A DNA stretch of 64,000 nucleotides, from positions 28,700,086-28,764,085 of the forward strand of contig NC_053140.1 of assembly GCF_016808335.1 (NCBI RefSeq), given 5' to 3'. The notes beneath the pieces are model-generated. The model saw only the letters and a program-made list of their open reading frames with translations, had not been told where the DNA came from and did no database searches. How positions within the stretch are numbered: position 1 is the stretch's first letter; every line of letters begins with the position of its first letter. This DNA comes from Panicum virgatum (taxonomy: Eukaryota > Streptophyta > Magnoliopsida > Poales > Poaceae). Positions 11,394-22,470 of this stretch are shown one piece after another. The position numbers were made by a program, and so were the translations under genes.

Positions 11394-12262
11394 GGGCAAG
11401 AAACTGACGTGCGCCAAGTTTGTTACAGGAAGTGACTCGTCTTTATCCCCTCTCTATAGTGAACAGAGGCGAAACAGGGCGACTCCAAGGCGGACGCTGT
11501 TTCCGGCGGGGATTCCGCCGGTCTTCTTCCTCTCCAATGGCCGGCTGTCGGCGTGGGGGAAGGACCACAGGATCACCGTGCTGCTGTAGATAGGTTAGAT
11601 ATTTACTTATCTAGGCCTAGATGCTGCTCATCGCCGCCAGGTGAAGGAGCTAGGGTTTGCCGGCGGCCTCAATTCGTCCATTCCTTTTGCATCAGGTTGG
11701 AGGGGATGTTGTTTGAGCCGCTGCGACTTGTCTTCCTCTTGCTGATGGTCGGAGTCATCGCTTCGGCAAGGTGGATTTTGCTTCTCCGGGGATTTTTTTG
11801 GTGAGATTTCTCGCTTGAAATCTTCTGTGAGTTTGGGTCGGGTCTTCTCGCTTCCATGCAATTGTATCTCGTCGTTGGGGATGGCCTCCATGGCGGAGCA
11901 AGTGTGGGTTGTTCTTCGCGTTCTTCTGCGGTGCTCCGGAGCTTCTCGGATTGAGGCGGAAGATGGCGGATGGAGGGTCAAATCGATGAGGTCGACGGCT
12001 GATGTCCTCTTCTCGCGGATCTCTTGCAGTTTACCTCTGGGTGTCCACCTCTCGATTTGCTTCGGTTTGATCAATGGTATCAAGTTCTTGGGCGATGCTT
12101 GGAGTCCACGGAGGCAGTCGCACTTCCCTGTCTGGAGGTGGAAGACGATGTGCAGGGACCTGGTTGTAATTTGTGCTTTCCTTAGGGTTGTCTTTGCAAA
12201 ACTAGGATGTACTATGTTTGCCACTGTTTTAATATAATCTACATCTTGGTTCGCAAAAAAAA
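11394..12262 (+). mobile_element. Poly(A) retroposon with 14-bp target-site duplication
   Basis: The 869-bp segment ends in an A-run (12255-12262). It is bounded by identical copies of AGAGCTGCGTACGG at 11380-11393 and 12263-12276, the signature of target-primed reverse transcription. The interior is GC-rich at the start, and its end (GTTTTAATATAATCTACATC then poly(A)) resembles a LINE 3' untranslated region. The open frame at 11815-12237 has no recognisable domain. It is either a 5'-truncated LINE or a retroposed transcript. Confidence 0.78.
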
Positions 12263-12276
12263 AGAGCTGCGTACGG

Positions 12277-12988
12277 AAATTTTACCATCCAATTGCATGG
12301 AGTAGCAACGCTGGATGCATGAACAGTTGACTTTGTGAAGATGATAAACAAGTCCCTATGACGTTCGTTGGCTCACCTTTATATCTAGCTCTGTATAGAT
12401 AAGTACGGCATCTTCTATCGTTGGATTGCGTCCGCTCCTTTGTCGTACTACACGTCAGGCCCTGCGTTCTTTTTTGTCCTTTCAGATTTTGGTCCACGCA
12501 CCGCACCCAGCTGTGTCACCCGTCGATTAATCTAGAGTTTCCTGCAATGTCAGACTTTGCCTGTCCAGCCAACTTCATTCTGTGGGCATCTATTTTCTCA
12601 TAGCATAGTAGTGTGGTGCCGAGCGGAGCTCGTCCTTGGTACAGGGAATCAGATGAAGACTAGAAAAACATCAATTTTGGAAAGCTGAAGTCGATTGCGG
12701 TCCCAAAAACTTGTATTTGGAAGCAGACCGGAATTCAAAAATGTGGTCTTCAGTTCCAGTTGTTTCTAAAATAAAATATGTTACATAGCAGTGACAAAAA
12801 CAGCACGTTCGCAAACCGTGAAGTCTATTTATCGCACACACTGCTACAATGGCGCTGTCGCTGAAGGGCCCCTGCTACGTTTATTTGGACTTCATGATTT
12901 AGGAGGCCCATTAAGCAAGGGCGGCCCACGTTGGTTCCTTTTTTGTTGGTTCATTCTATCGCTGGTTCTTAGGTTCATTTGTCGTCAG
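12277..12988. other. Intergenic, no gene recognised
   Basis: Only short open frames on both strands, no domain, no terminal repeats. It continues the host sequence into which the retroposon at 11394 was inserted. Confidence 0.45.
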
Positions 12989-13126
12989 TAGAGGGTCACA
13001 GGTGCACCTCCAATCTTTTCTAGTTTAAAATTTGGTACTACTAAAAGTAGTACAAAATTAGTAGTATAAAATTTTGAACTTAAGAGAGTTAGAGGTGCAC
13101 CAAAAAGTCACTCATTTGCACCCCTA
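12989..13126. mobile_element. Short foldback MITE, same family as 61394-61553
   Basis: The arms GGTGCACCTCCAATC and (inverted) GGTGCACCTCTAACTC pair, followed by TTTAAAATTTGGTACTACT and its inverse. The right terminus GCACCCCTA matches the intact copy at 61394-61553. The left terminus is shortened by about 15 bp. Confidence 0.6.
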
Positions 13127-13256
13127 CTTCGTACCAACAACTATCAACAAGGCTTGCTAAACAAAGGCAACTATCGATGAGGCGGCAGCTTCTCTGACGA
13201 GATCATTCGAGTTAGGACTTCTTCATTGTAGGTACATTGGCAAATCAATAGACATA

Positions 13257-14574
13257 GGCCATGTTTAGTTTCCAAAACACACTACTGCAAAAAAAAAACT
13301 TAACCGAGGCGGGCAAAAGACATTAACCAAGGCGGTTTTTGCAACCGCCTCGGAGTCGACACCACGGTTAATGGGGCACTAACCGAGGTGGTTTGCTGCC
13401 CGCCTCGGTTAATCGAGTAAAAAATTAAAAAAACAAAGCCTGCCAAGCCCATCTGAGCCCGCCGAATCCATCACGACCCGCCGTCGCGTCTGCCGTCCGC
13501 CACCGCCGCACCCGCCGTTCGCTGGATCCGGCCACAGATCCGCCGTCGTACCCCCCCCCCCACCCCCGCGGGCCGTCGCCACGGGCTGCGGGCTCCGCCG
13601 ACACAGGCTGCGGAAGCCGCCGCCGCCGCCTCCCCGCTCCGGGCCACCGCCATGCCCCCGCTCCGGGCCGCCGCCAGATCTGCCCGCGCCGGGGGCCTCC
13701 GACCGAGCAGACGAGGAGGAGGAGACGAGGAGGAGGCGCCGAATGCGCCGCCGCCTGGGGCCCCGCGCGCCACCCCACGCCGCGCCGTGCCGCTGCCGCT
13801 ACAGGCCTCCCCGCCGGTGGGCCCGCGAGCTCCCCCACTCCGCGCCGCCGCCGCTGCAGGCCTCTCCCGCCGGGGGCCCGCGCACGCCCCCGCCACGATG
13901 CGTGAGACGGAGATCTGAGAGAGGGAGATCTGAGAGAGTGAGGGTGAGAGGGAGAGGGGGCGGCGGCGGCTGTGGAGAAGGAGAGGGAGAGAGAGTGAGA
14001 AATGTGGACTCCAAACCCTAAGAGCTATATATATACTTGTGCTTGCAACGGGGCCATTTGGGCTAGCGGGCTGGACCTTTTTACCGAGGCGGTTGAGTTA
14101 CACTAGCCGCCTCAGTTAGCCTTTAATCGAGGTAGTTAAATAAGGATGACCGCCTCGGTTAATGTCTATTAACCGAGGCGGTCATATTAGCAGAGTCCGC
14201 CTCTGTTAATAGATTTTGCGAGGCAGTTTTTTGTAACCGCTTTGGTTAATATAAAATAACCACCTCGGTTAATACTGGGCATTAACCGAGGCGGTTAAAA
14301 ATTATGCCCGCATCCGAGCCGATTTTCAAGTGCCTCGTAAAATAGAATTTTGTAGTAGTGAAAATTTCTACAGTACCCGTCACATCGAATCTTTGAACAC
14401 ATGCATGGAACACTAAATGTAGTTGAAAAAAATAACTAATTACACAGTCTAACTGATTAGCACGAGATGAATCTTTTAAGCATAATTAGCCTATGATTAG
14501 ACATTATTTATCATGTAATAATGAAATGTGCTACAGTACCAAAACTCAAATCTTTTCATCAACTAAACACATCC
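13257..14574. mobile_element. Tourist-like MITE split by a CACTA insertion
   Basis: Termini GGCCATGTTTAGTTT (13257) and, inverted at 14574, GGATGTGTTTAGTTG are the ends of a common grass MITE. The segment 14361-14574 carries its usual body (CTACAGTACC, GAGATGAATCTTTTAAGC, GTGCTACAGTACC). An ATA trinucleotide flanks both sides (13254-13256 and 14575-14577). The insertion occupies 13280-14360, leaving only about 20 bp of the MITE on the left. Confidence 0.7.
13280..14360. mobile_element. Non-autonomous small CACTA element
   Basis: The left end CACTACTGCAAAA and right end TTTTGTAGTAGTG are inverted. Subterminal ends are packed with TTAACCGAGGCGGT-type repeats in both orientations (13300-13425 and 14085-14310). 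The interior (13440-14020) is very GC-rich. On the minus strand it looks like a promoter plus leader, with GTATATATATAG at about 14034-14023 followed by a CT-rich leader. That interior may be a captured gene end. No transposase is encoded. The 1.08 kb element sits inside the MITE at 13257-14574. The flanking trinucleotides (ACA/AAA) are an imperfect target duplication. Confidence 0.78.
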
Positions 14575-14824
14575 ATAGTTTCTCATCAGACTCTCATTTT
14601 GATCTACCGATCCTTTCACATCCCTCCTTGGTTTTATTTTCCTTTTATCAATCCTTGGTCTATTCTTCATGTCGAGACAATTATATCATAAATCTATTAT
14701 ACAATGCTCATTCTTTGCAAAATTCTTCTCTTATTCTTCGATGGATCCTTGCCTCCTTGCTTGTCTGTTGTTTTTTTATTAATGTCTTCTCCTTCTGAAT
14801 ATTTTTCAATGAACTTTTTTCACC

Positions 14825-15169
14825 GGACCTTACTAAATATGTGATGAGGACATCCCAACCGTACATGCTACTCCAAGTGTCAAGAATTCACCATCCAACA
14901 TAAAAAATACAAATCAAACCCAAGTCTTTGATGGACCAACTACGCGTAGCCGAGCTAAGAAACTATAACAAGAAGTGAACGCACTACTTTGTGAAATTCA
15001 TTTTAATATCAATGAGAATTATATACTGCCTAAGTCGTGCACGTTGCTATTACTCAGGTTCACCAAGGAGGATGACATTAATACAAAAGAAGACTACAGA
15101 GAAGGACCACACTCGAACCCGGCCAGTCTGAAAGAAGCAGTCATAACTTTTGATTCCCAAAAGCTATAA
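14825..15169 (+). pseudogene. C-terminal end of a gypsy-type polyprotein (fragment)
   Basis: The reading passes through a GPTTRSRAKKL-like segment near 14935 into ALLCEIHFNINENYILPKSC and LLRFTKEDD, then stops at 15167. This is the tail found after integrase in many grass gypsy polyproteins. Upstream, from about 14825, conserved fragments appear in another frame, so the copy is frameshifted. No integrase or reverse transcriptase is present nearby. Confidence 0.55.
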
Positions 15170-15990
15170 AGGTCAATGAGGATATTTTCGAAAGCTTATG
15201 AAGTCTACATTCCAATGACATTTATGCCGAGTATTTTGGATTATCCACTAATGAGATCCGAGTACTTTAGTTAAGACTGATCAGAAGGTCAATAGTCTAC
15301 TAGATGTTCAACTTCGCATACAAAATTCTACCAATCCACAAGGTTTCACGGTTCAAGATATACATGGATGGAAAGATAATTAAGTCTACTTTCCAATGCA
15401 ATAAACCGCATGTCATTTGGACTTCCCAATAAAGAGTTATGAGCGATTGAGTGGAGACTGCACAGAAGACCAACAGCCACGCAAGGCTCCTTGGGATTTC
15501 AGTTAGTCGTGAATTTTGATTTACCATAACTCCAGAAACTCTAAGGTCCAGAAACTCTCAGAGATTAGTAGACTTTTGATAATTTGATAAACTAAAATCA
15601 TTTGGCAGCCGAGCTGCTAAGTGTCTTGCACACCCTTGTTCTTGTTCTTCTTGGACTTGTGAAGAGATCCCTCTGGGTTCCGCTACTTCGTGCTCCACGG
15701 TTTTATAGTACGGATGTACCATTTTGTGTGGATTAATCTCGGTTTGTGGTTCTACGATTGATTGGAGATCGAATCGAAGTCCTCAAGGTTTCGGTGTCTC
15801 TCTCCACGTCGCTTGGTCGCATCCAACCTTGGCAGGTATAAAGCTACTTACCTGCTGTTCGTAGCAAAGTTATTCTTGTTCTTGAACCTACTATCGTGAA
15901 GATCGGGCCATCCTTATGCTGGATTATACTAGCAACTATCAATATTTGCTGCTTGGTCCACACTATTTGCATATGCAATAGTTGGGTCTT
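15170..15990 (+). mobile_element. Gypsy 3' untranslated region and LTR remnant
   Basis: Following the polyprotein tail on the same strand, the DNA has no open frame. It contains phrases typical of grass gypsy LTRs: GGGTTCCGCTACTTCGTGCTCC near 15677, then GAGATCGAATCGAAGTCCTC and TTTCGGTGTCTCTCTCC. Ends and target duplication are not definable here. The call rests on remembered LTR texture and position after the gypsy fragment. Confidence 0.4.
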
Positions 15991-16239
15991 TGGACACAAC
16001 TATAGCAGATTGCTTGTTGGTCATTTGCTCACATTCCATTTTTTTCAAAAACTATTTCAATTTGCATCATAAACTCCTCACTTCTCTTACCATGCTTGCA
16101 AACTTTTGAGCACATATCTGAGAAGGAATTCATCATCATGACATGTCACAGTACGGCTTCATCTCCAGAACCTCCTATTTGTTCCTTTAAGTTTTTGTTT
16201 CTTTAATTCTTATTCCAAATAACTTCAATATTTATGTCA

Positions 16240-17255
16240 AATTACTAAACATTTTCAAAATGTTTGTGATTGGTTCATACTCAAACAATTGGGAAAGTTT
16301 CAAAAAAAAATACCACTACATTTGGAAATTTCAATATTCCTTCAAATGTTTATTTTTTGGGAACTTTTTGGCCAACAATTTTTCAAACCACTTTAAATTT
16401 TTTTCTAACATTTTCAAAAAATTTGAAATATTTGGGCATTCTTAGGTATTTATAAAACTTTTATAAAACCCCAAAACAAATTTTTAGGAACAATCTGTTC
16501 AACATTTTTTAGAAAACTTTGAATTGATCAAAAAAAATCTAGAATGTTTGAATCATTCTAAAACTTCTTAAGTGTTTGCAAAACATTTTTTGGGAACTTT
16601 TTGGTAAGAATTTGTAGAATATTTTTGAATGTTTTCAAAGAAATCTGAAATGTTTCAAACATTAGGAACATTCTGAAGTGTTTACTAACATCCCAAAAGT
16701 GTGAGACAATGTTTGAGAACTTTTGGTCAACAATTTTTGGAACACTTTAAAATGTTTCAAACATTTCCAAATTGTTTGAAATATTCATAACATTCTGAAG
16801 TGTTTATGAAACTTTTAGGAAAATCCAAAACAATTTTTAACAATTTACTCAATAATTTTTTGAAAAACTTTGAATTATTTTTTATCACAACTACAATGTT
16901 TCAAACATTCTGACATGTTTGGTAATCATTTGGTGGGAACTTTTTTCTAAACATTTTTTGTAACACTTTGAAATGTTTTCAAACAAACATTCGGAAACAC
17001 TTTGTAGTGTTTACTAACATTTAGAAAAGGGTGTAACATTTTTTGGGAACTTTTTTGGCAACACTTTTTTGGACCAATTTAAATTGCTTTCAAACATTTC
17101 CAAATTATTTGAAATATTCAGAACTTCATGCAATGTTTTTTAACATTTAGAAAGTGCAAAACAGTTTTAGATTCAACATTTTTCTAGAACAATGTTAATT
17201 GTTTTCAAACAGTTCTGAATTGATTGAAACTTTCAAAACAATATGAAGTGTTCCT
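16240..17255. repeat. AT-rich degenerate tandem/dispersed repeat array
   Basis: A core phrase (GGGAACTTTTTGG followed by AACA-TTTTT) recurs near 16357, 16589, 16710, 16937 and 17044. Between the cores, AACATTTTCAAA, TTTGAAATATT and GAAGTGTTTA-AAC phrases alternate. Spacings are about 232, 121, 227 and 107 bp, suggesting an ancestral unit of about 115 bp in dimers. There is no coding signal. Confidence 0.65.
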
Positions 17256-17256
17256 G

Positions 17257-17735
17257 CAGAAAATAAGGTTCTATTTGGCATGGCTTCAACGTTTTCTGAA
17301 ATGGTGTGTTTAGCAGCTTCTCTGGTGAAGTTGAAGCTATTTTAGAAAATGTTTGGTGAAACAACTTATTCCTGGTCTTCATGAGTGGATAGAAGAAGTT
17401 AAGTCGATGAAGCAAGTATTTTTGGCTCCTCTTGCATAGATGAAGATGTTGCATTTAGGCCAGTCTTAATGCATAGTTTCATTGCACAGTTACCTAGAAT
17501 AAAAACAAGGTAATCGAGCCGGATGAGTTTCATGGGGATGAAACTCCTCTCACATCCTATGAAACTATGTCTTCTCTTTCCTCATAAATATCCTGCCACA
17601 TCAGCAAAATTAAACGCTCATGAAACTCCATTGAGACTGGCCTTATACCCATTTAGCACAACTTTCAGAGAAGCTCTCCAAGAAACTATTGAAGAAGTTG
17701 TACCAAATGAGGTGTAAATAGATGTCCCTACCTTC
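17257..17735. mobile_element. Possible host MITE around the nested Tourist element
   Basis: The flank at 17257 (AGGTTCTATTTGGCATGGC) and the inverted flank ending near 17715 (GAAGTTGTACCAAATGAGG) look like the two ends of a MITE whose body was split by the element at 17458-17642. Pairing is imperfect and no target duplication was found. Confidence 0.3.
17458..17642. mobile_element. Tourist-like MITE, 185 bp
   Basis: The left terminus GGCCAGTCTTAATGCATAG pairs with the right terminus (reverse complement GGCCAGTCTCAATGGAG). A TTA trinucleotide flanks each side (17455-17457 and 17643-17645), as in PIF/Harbinger-derived MITEs. The internal GATGAGTTTCATGGGGATG is also in inverted form. Confidence 0.8.
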
Positions 17736-17770
17736 CATTGGTAGGCCTCCAATTAGCTTTTTGGAGCTTA

Positions 17771-18040
17771 GGCCTCGTTTGGTTTTTTAAGTTGTTGTCA
17801 TGAATATTCAGAAGTCAATTCAATTATTCTGATGCCAATTTAATATAAAACTAATTGCATAAGTTGCAATTAGGGCTCTAGATGAATCTATTAAGTATAA
17901 TTAATGCCCGATTAGCGGATGGTTACTGTAGCAATTAGTGGTCAAATTATGGACTAATAAGACTTAATAAATTTGTCTCGTGATTAAGTCACTACTTATG
18001 AAATTAGTTTTGTAATAAGTCTATATTTAGTACTCCTTAA
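17771..18040. mobile_element. Degenerate MITE of the TGTAGCA/ATTCGTCTCG type
   Basis: The left end GGCCTCGTTTGGTT is followed by the body motifs AGGGCTCTAGATGAATC, GTTACTGTAGCAATTAG and AATTTGTCTCGTGATT that characterise grass MITEs like those at 55345 and 60763. The right inverted end is lost or degraded. Confidence 0.5.
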
Positions 18041-19398
18041 GCGAGCATGGATGCCCATACCACCCCCCATCCAATCAGCTGACTACAATCCAAAAGGAGC
18101 TAGAATCAGATATATTGAGAACAAACAAAACATTAGAGAAGGAAATTAAAATTTTAACTTTGAGGAAATGTTGGTTCTCACACCACAATTTAAGTTGTGG
18201 AAATGTTTAATTTACAGACTGCTAATCCCTGCTAGAATTTTTGAACACTGAAACAAATAAGCACATCATTTCCTAATCAAAAATTTGATAAACACACAAC
18301 ACAAATGGACCAGTACTATAACACTACATAGGACACAAAGCACTACCCTCTTTGCCTCTCCATCTTACGCCAATGGCATCACTACCTTCCCTCACTTAGG
18401 CACTGGGCACTGGGATATTTTGTCGAACACCTAGGAAGCACACCTGTTACTTAGCATGATTGGAGGACAACCACACACAGAATCTCATTGGTAGGAAGGC
18501 CTAGGAGCGATAGCTTGTTAACCGTCCCCAACAGACAGCTCAAAACTTCTATGTGCGAGCCACTGGGACATTCAGAACCCGCGGGAGGAACACCTAATCT
18601 CTTAGCAAGCGCACACAAAGAGATAAGAGAGAGGTGAATATAAGCAAGCAGAGATTTCGGGTCTCCGTATAACAAACACGAGTATGTTCACAGATCAGAC
18701 ATACACACATCACGAACACGCTTGCCGTGCAAACTAATTTTGCAGACGATTTGAAAACCCAAAACATATCGAAACCCTAAGAAATCAGACACAGAATAGG
18801 AGCAAGGGAAGGAGAATCCCTAGCGATCTTCACGTCCCCAGCGAAGCCCCCCACGAGAAGACCCGCCCTCATCACCGATCTCTCCGCCCTGATGAGACAG
18901 CCCGCCCTCGTCGCCGATGTCTCCACCACGACAAGAAGACGTGCCCTCATCGCTGCTCTCTCTGCCTTGTATTCAACCAACAGACAAAAGCAGGGTAGAC
19001 AAAATGAAGAAGACAACTGAAACGAACAATTGTGGTACGGTTTCACTCCAACCTGATAACAAATCTAAACAGATCTTACGAACCCATTAATAAAGATGAC
19101 CGGTCAAAACAAGTGGACAGATGGGTCCAATATTTCAATTGCATACAAGACGATCTCATGCACATTCAACAATCAACGAGTCACATTAAAAGGAACAAAT
19201 CTGTTTTTTTTTTCACGGCTAGGACAATGCCGAGGACCTTACAGGAGTGCGTGCCCATGATCCGCCGTAATGTCACCGAGTCGTCACAAAGGGGTGGCCG
19301 AGCGGAGCAACAGAACAAAGCAAACCAGTGCTCCTACCAACCACGACCGAACCGACAGAAGAGTAGGAGGGGCGTCAACAGAGAAACTGCGAGGAAGC
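18041..19398. other. Upstream region of the Dabb gene, no gene recognised
   Basis: This stretch contains only short open frames without recognisable domains, on either strand (for example 18451-18675 and 18777-19046, minus). The part nearest the ATG (about 19200-19398) would hold the promoter and 5' leader of the gene starting at 19399. Confidence 0.5.
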
Positions 19399-20307
19399 AT
19401 GGCGGCCGGCGGCGGCGTGGTGAAACACATCCTGCTGGTGCGCTTCAAGGAGGAGGTGACGCCGGAGCGCCTGGACCAGCTCATCCGGGGCTACGCGGCG
19501 CTCGTCGACGCCGTCCCCTCCATGAAGGCCTTCCACTGGTAACGCCCGTAGCTACTAGCCTACATAGCTAGACTTCGATAAGATTCGAATCCACGTCAAC
19601 TGTTGCCTGTGCCTCCTTGCCTGTGCGGGACTGGTAGAGGATCTCGTCTCGTTGCGCCCTTGGCTGTGCGGGACTGGTAGCTACCTGATCAGGTGTGGTC
19701 TCAGTGCTGTGAGTGAGGCCGGTGATGACGCGCCCCAGATGCTCGACGAATTGGGTGCCTGGGTTTTCGGTTTGGGTTCCCCGTGTCCCATCACTGACCA
19801 GGATTGTTAGCCTTGATTTCTCTTAGCTTTCGGATCCAGGATCCACAGTGGATTTAAGAGAACTATGTAACTGCTACCACTATTTCTTTTTTAGGACACA
19901 GTACATGATCTTAGAGCCTAAGCATGGTAGATGTGTTCTAGGGAGACTTTCCCAGCAGCCTTAAATGTATCCGTTCGTCAAATCCTAGAATTTTTAGTGC
20001 ATCGGCAAGATTATGGGAAACCATCAAAAAATTTCAGTAGTGCCTTTTCTGTCAATCTTTGATGCAAAGTTTCTACTTGTTTCTGAATTTTGGTTTCTTT
20101 ATCTGCCCATTGATCTGCAGGGGAACTGATGTGAGCATCGAAAACATGCATCAAGGGTTCACCCATGTGTTTGAGTCCACATTTGAAAGCGCAGAAGGAG
20201 TGAAGGAGTACATCGAGCACCCAGCGCATGTTGAATTCGCAAATGTATTCTTGCCTCTATTAGAAAAGGTCGTCATAATCGACTACAAACCGACTTCTGT
20301 CAATTGA
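19399..20307 (+). CDS. Stress-response A/B barrel (Dabb, HS1-like) protein, two exons
   Basis: CDS is join(19399..19538, 20121..20307), 327 nt and 108 residues. Exon 1 starts MAAGGGVVKHILLVRFK and ends in the Trp47 codon at a GT donor. Exon 2 opens after TGATCTGCAG and completes Trp47. The protein is one small dimeric alpha/beta-barrel domain (PF07876-like). Residues 8-15 form the first strand (VKHILLVRF), and HVFESTFESAEGVKEYIEHPAHVEF (residues about 62-86, Dabb signature) is the conserved helix-loop with HP-H. Length equals Arabidopsis HS1-type proteins of about 109 residues. Family members are small, soluble, cytosolic or membrane-associated proteins linked to boiling stability, antimicrobial activity or stress; no reaction is assigned. 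An AATAAA at 20414-20419 could serve polyadenylation. The gene looks intact. Confidence 0.9.
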
Positions 20308-20413
20308 ATACGAAGAACCTGGGGCACTTTTCCTCAGTTCTCACTGCCAATAATTGTTCCTACTGTTTGTTGGAGAATTTCATTTTCAGTTATATTATGT
20401 AAGCTTTGGGCTG

Positions 20414-20419
20414 AATAAA
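20414..20419 (+). terminator. Poly(A) signal candidate of the Dabb gene
   Basis: AATAAA lies about 107 bp after the stop codon at 20305-20307, a normal distance for a plant far-upstream/near-upstream polyadenylation element. Confidence 0.45.
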
Positions 20420-21010
20420 TTCTGATGCTAGGTTTCCTTTTTGAGTTCTCTGTAACTGCAGTTCAAGTAACTCTGCACCTTTTTTGTTGCTATCAGAATT
20501 GTGTTCCCAAAGTCTGCTGTTCTGCTTTTCAAAAAAAAAAGTCTTCTTTGCTCTCCATACAAGTTCTGTTGCAGGCAGTGAATATGTGTTTTCTTTTTAT
20601 CCTTTGATCGATAATCATGATTGATATAAAGAGTGGTGGTAATTATAATTTCTGAAATAGACTGTGAAAAATCCTCCATGATTTTTCTCGTCAGCTTGAT
20701 CTCAATCACAGTAATTTGTCTTGTACACCGTTTTATTGAAATATGTCTCTGTTTACTTAGTATTTTGCTCCTTGGATAATAAATTATGGCGCTTCCTTTG
20801 TTAAGGAAAATTAACTGTTTTGCGAACATAGAGGAAAACACGAAATTGATGCTATGTACTGCTGAAACCAATTGCCCTGCTTGCTATTTACCCTTTTTAC
20901 TTGATCCGCAATATTTAGCACCTGCTCCAAGATTTCAAATTTGGTTTGTAGAGGCACATCATACATGTTTCATACTTCACATCAGGAAACAGGAGTGATG
21001 ACCTCTAAAG
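20420..21010. other. Intergenic, no gene recognised
   Basis: AT-rich sequence with only short frames and no identifiable domain, RNA gene or repeat end. It separates the Dabb gene from the retroposon at 21028. Confidence 0.5.
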
Positions 21011-21027
21011 AGTCTTGTAGTCCTTAG

Positions 21028-21762
21028 AAGCCCTCGACGTTATCATTCTCCAGCCACATCCGCTCGCGTCGCCAGGTGCCTAGCGACTCGAGCGGACCAC
21101 CGCCTCGTGCCGAGCGCCTGAGCCCCCCCCCCCCCCCCACTCCCCCGCTCCCCACAGCCTTCGGCCCCGTTTCTCCTCCAGTAGATATACTATTCTATTA
21201 GGCTCTTTCGATTTTTTTCTTTACTCCAGAATCTAGAATAATTAGGTTAGGGTTTGGATTATCGTTTCGATGTCTTCAATCTGCCTTTCTATTTTGTACT
21301 GGATTTTCTTCATGAGATGCGTCGTTTTCTCTGATGGCGGCGTGTTCCTCGTACAGGGAGTATGTGGGCCTAGTCGTTCCAGCCGTTGGTGATACTACCG
21401 TAGCGGATTTATCATTCTAGCCGGTGCTGTGTTGGATCTTATGGTTGGTTCAACCTTCAGAAGATATGGCCAATGTGCTTTCGGTGCCCTTTACTCCCTA
21501 TAGTGGTTGAGCATTCTGCACCTCTTTTGCGGTCTCCACGATTGTGGAGTCTTTTGTTGGTGGAAATTGCGATTCTCGTGGCCGGATCTGGTGACGTTCC
21601 ATGGCGATGGAGTTTTCTGAAGCAGTGGACATGGCCGGGTGCAAGAAAGATGAAGGATAGTGACCTAGTGGCGTGCTTCAGTGTAATTTTATTTTATGTT
21701 GAGGTCTTAGTTGTAGAAGAGGTTCTATTTTAATGAAATCCAATCTTTTTTTAAAAAAAAAA
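21028..21762 (+). mobile_element. Poly(A) retroposon with degenerate target duplication
   Basis: A segment of about 735 bp ends in ATTTTAATGAAATCC followed by an A-run (about 21752-21762). Upstream AGTCTTGTAGTCCTTAGAA (21011) and downstream AGTCTTATAGTGCTTCAAA (21765) match at most positions, so they look like an aged target duplication. The interior contains a C13 run near 21124 and no recognisable protein. The layout matches 11394-12262, but this copy is older. Confidence 0.6.
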
Positions 21763-22179
21763 GGAGTCTTATAGTGCTTCAAATTTTAGCTACTGGATAA
21801 TTTAAACATTTGCAGATGCATTGCTGAAATAATATAAGGAACAATTCCACAGTTCCAAACGAAAAAGTTTAATTGCAAAAGTGAACAATAGCTTCGTCGA
21901 TGACCATAGACTTTCACTCCAGTGACAAAGAGCATTATGACGTTCCCAAAGGACCCAAACAATAATTTGAGCCCCACAAAATGTTTAAAAAGCAAAAATG
22001 AATTGATATTTGGTGTCCAGTCACACAATGAGAAAAGCATGGAAAGAGAAGCCATTGAAATGAGAATGAGCAAAGTTAACAACCATTGTACCAGTTTTTA
22101 GCACTAGTTCACCAGATATTTCTACTCCGGTAGTCGTAGATGCTAACTCCTCAGAATGCACACAGATAAGTTTACAAGG

Positions 22180-22260
22180 TGTGTGGGGCGTGTCCTTTGT
22201 ACACTTTGTACTTCTTAACGAAAATGACACATAGCTCTCTTGTGTTGTTCGAAAAAAAAT
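22180..22260 (+). mobile_element. Very short 5'-truncated LINE tail with 10-bp target duplication
   Basis: An 81-bp segment ends TCTCTTGTGTTGTTCGAAAAAAAAT and is flanked by identical GTTTACAAGG copies (22170-22179 and 22261-22270). The end closely resembles the 3' end of the L1-like fragment at 34040-34075 (CTCTTTTGTGTTCGAGG then A-run). Confidence 0.65.
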
Positions 22261-22470
22261 GTTTACAAGGCTTCCATAAGGGCCCACTGACCAAGAAGTG
22301 TCATACTATTACTTGAGAAATATTACAAACACATGAAAGGTTGCACATAGTGAAAAAAGATATCAAAGAGCATTGTATCTTGCAGTTTTCATGGAAAAGT
22401 TAAATCAATCATCTGAATCAGGAGTACAGGGCTATTGTTAAATTCTAGAGGCTCCGGAACACAAAGTAAC

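Noticed and set aside
13425..14021. Pro/Ala/Arg-rich open frames in the small CACTA
   Set aside because: Low complexity, present on both strands in several frames; better explained as a captured GC-rich leader than a coding gene.
16240..17255. CRISPR-like regular repeats
   Set aside because: Spacing is irregular, repeats are degenerate, and the genome is eukaryotic; no cas-like gene exists.
18451..19046. Minus-strand open frames upstream of the Dabb gene
   Set aside because: Short, no recognised domain, no partner exons; left as unannotated upstream DNA.
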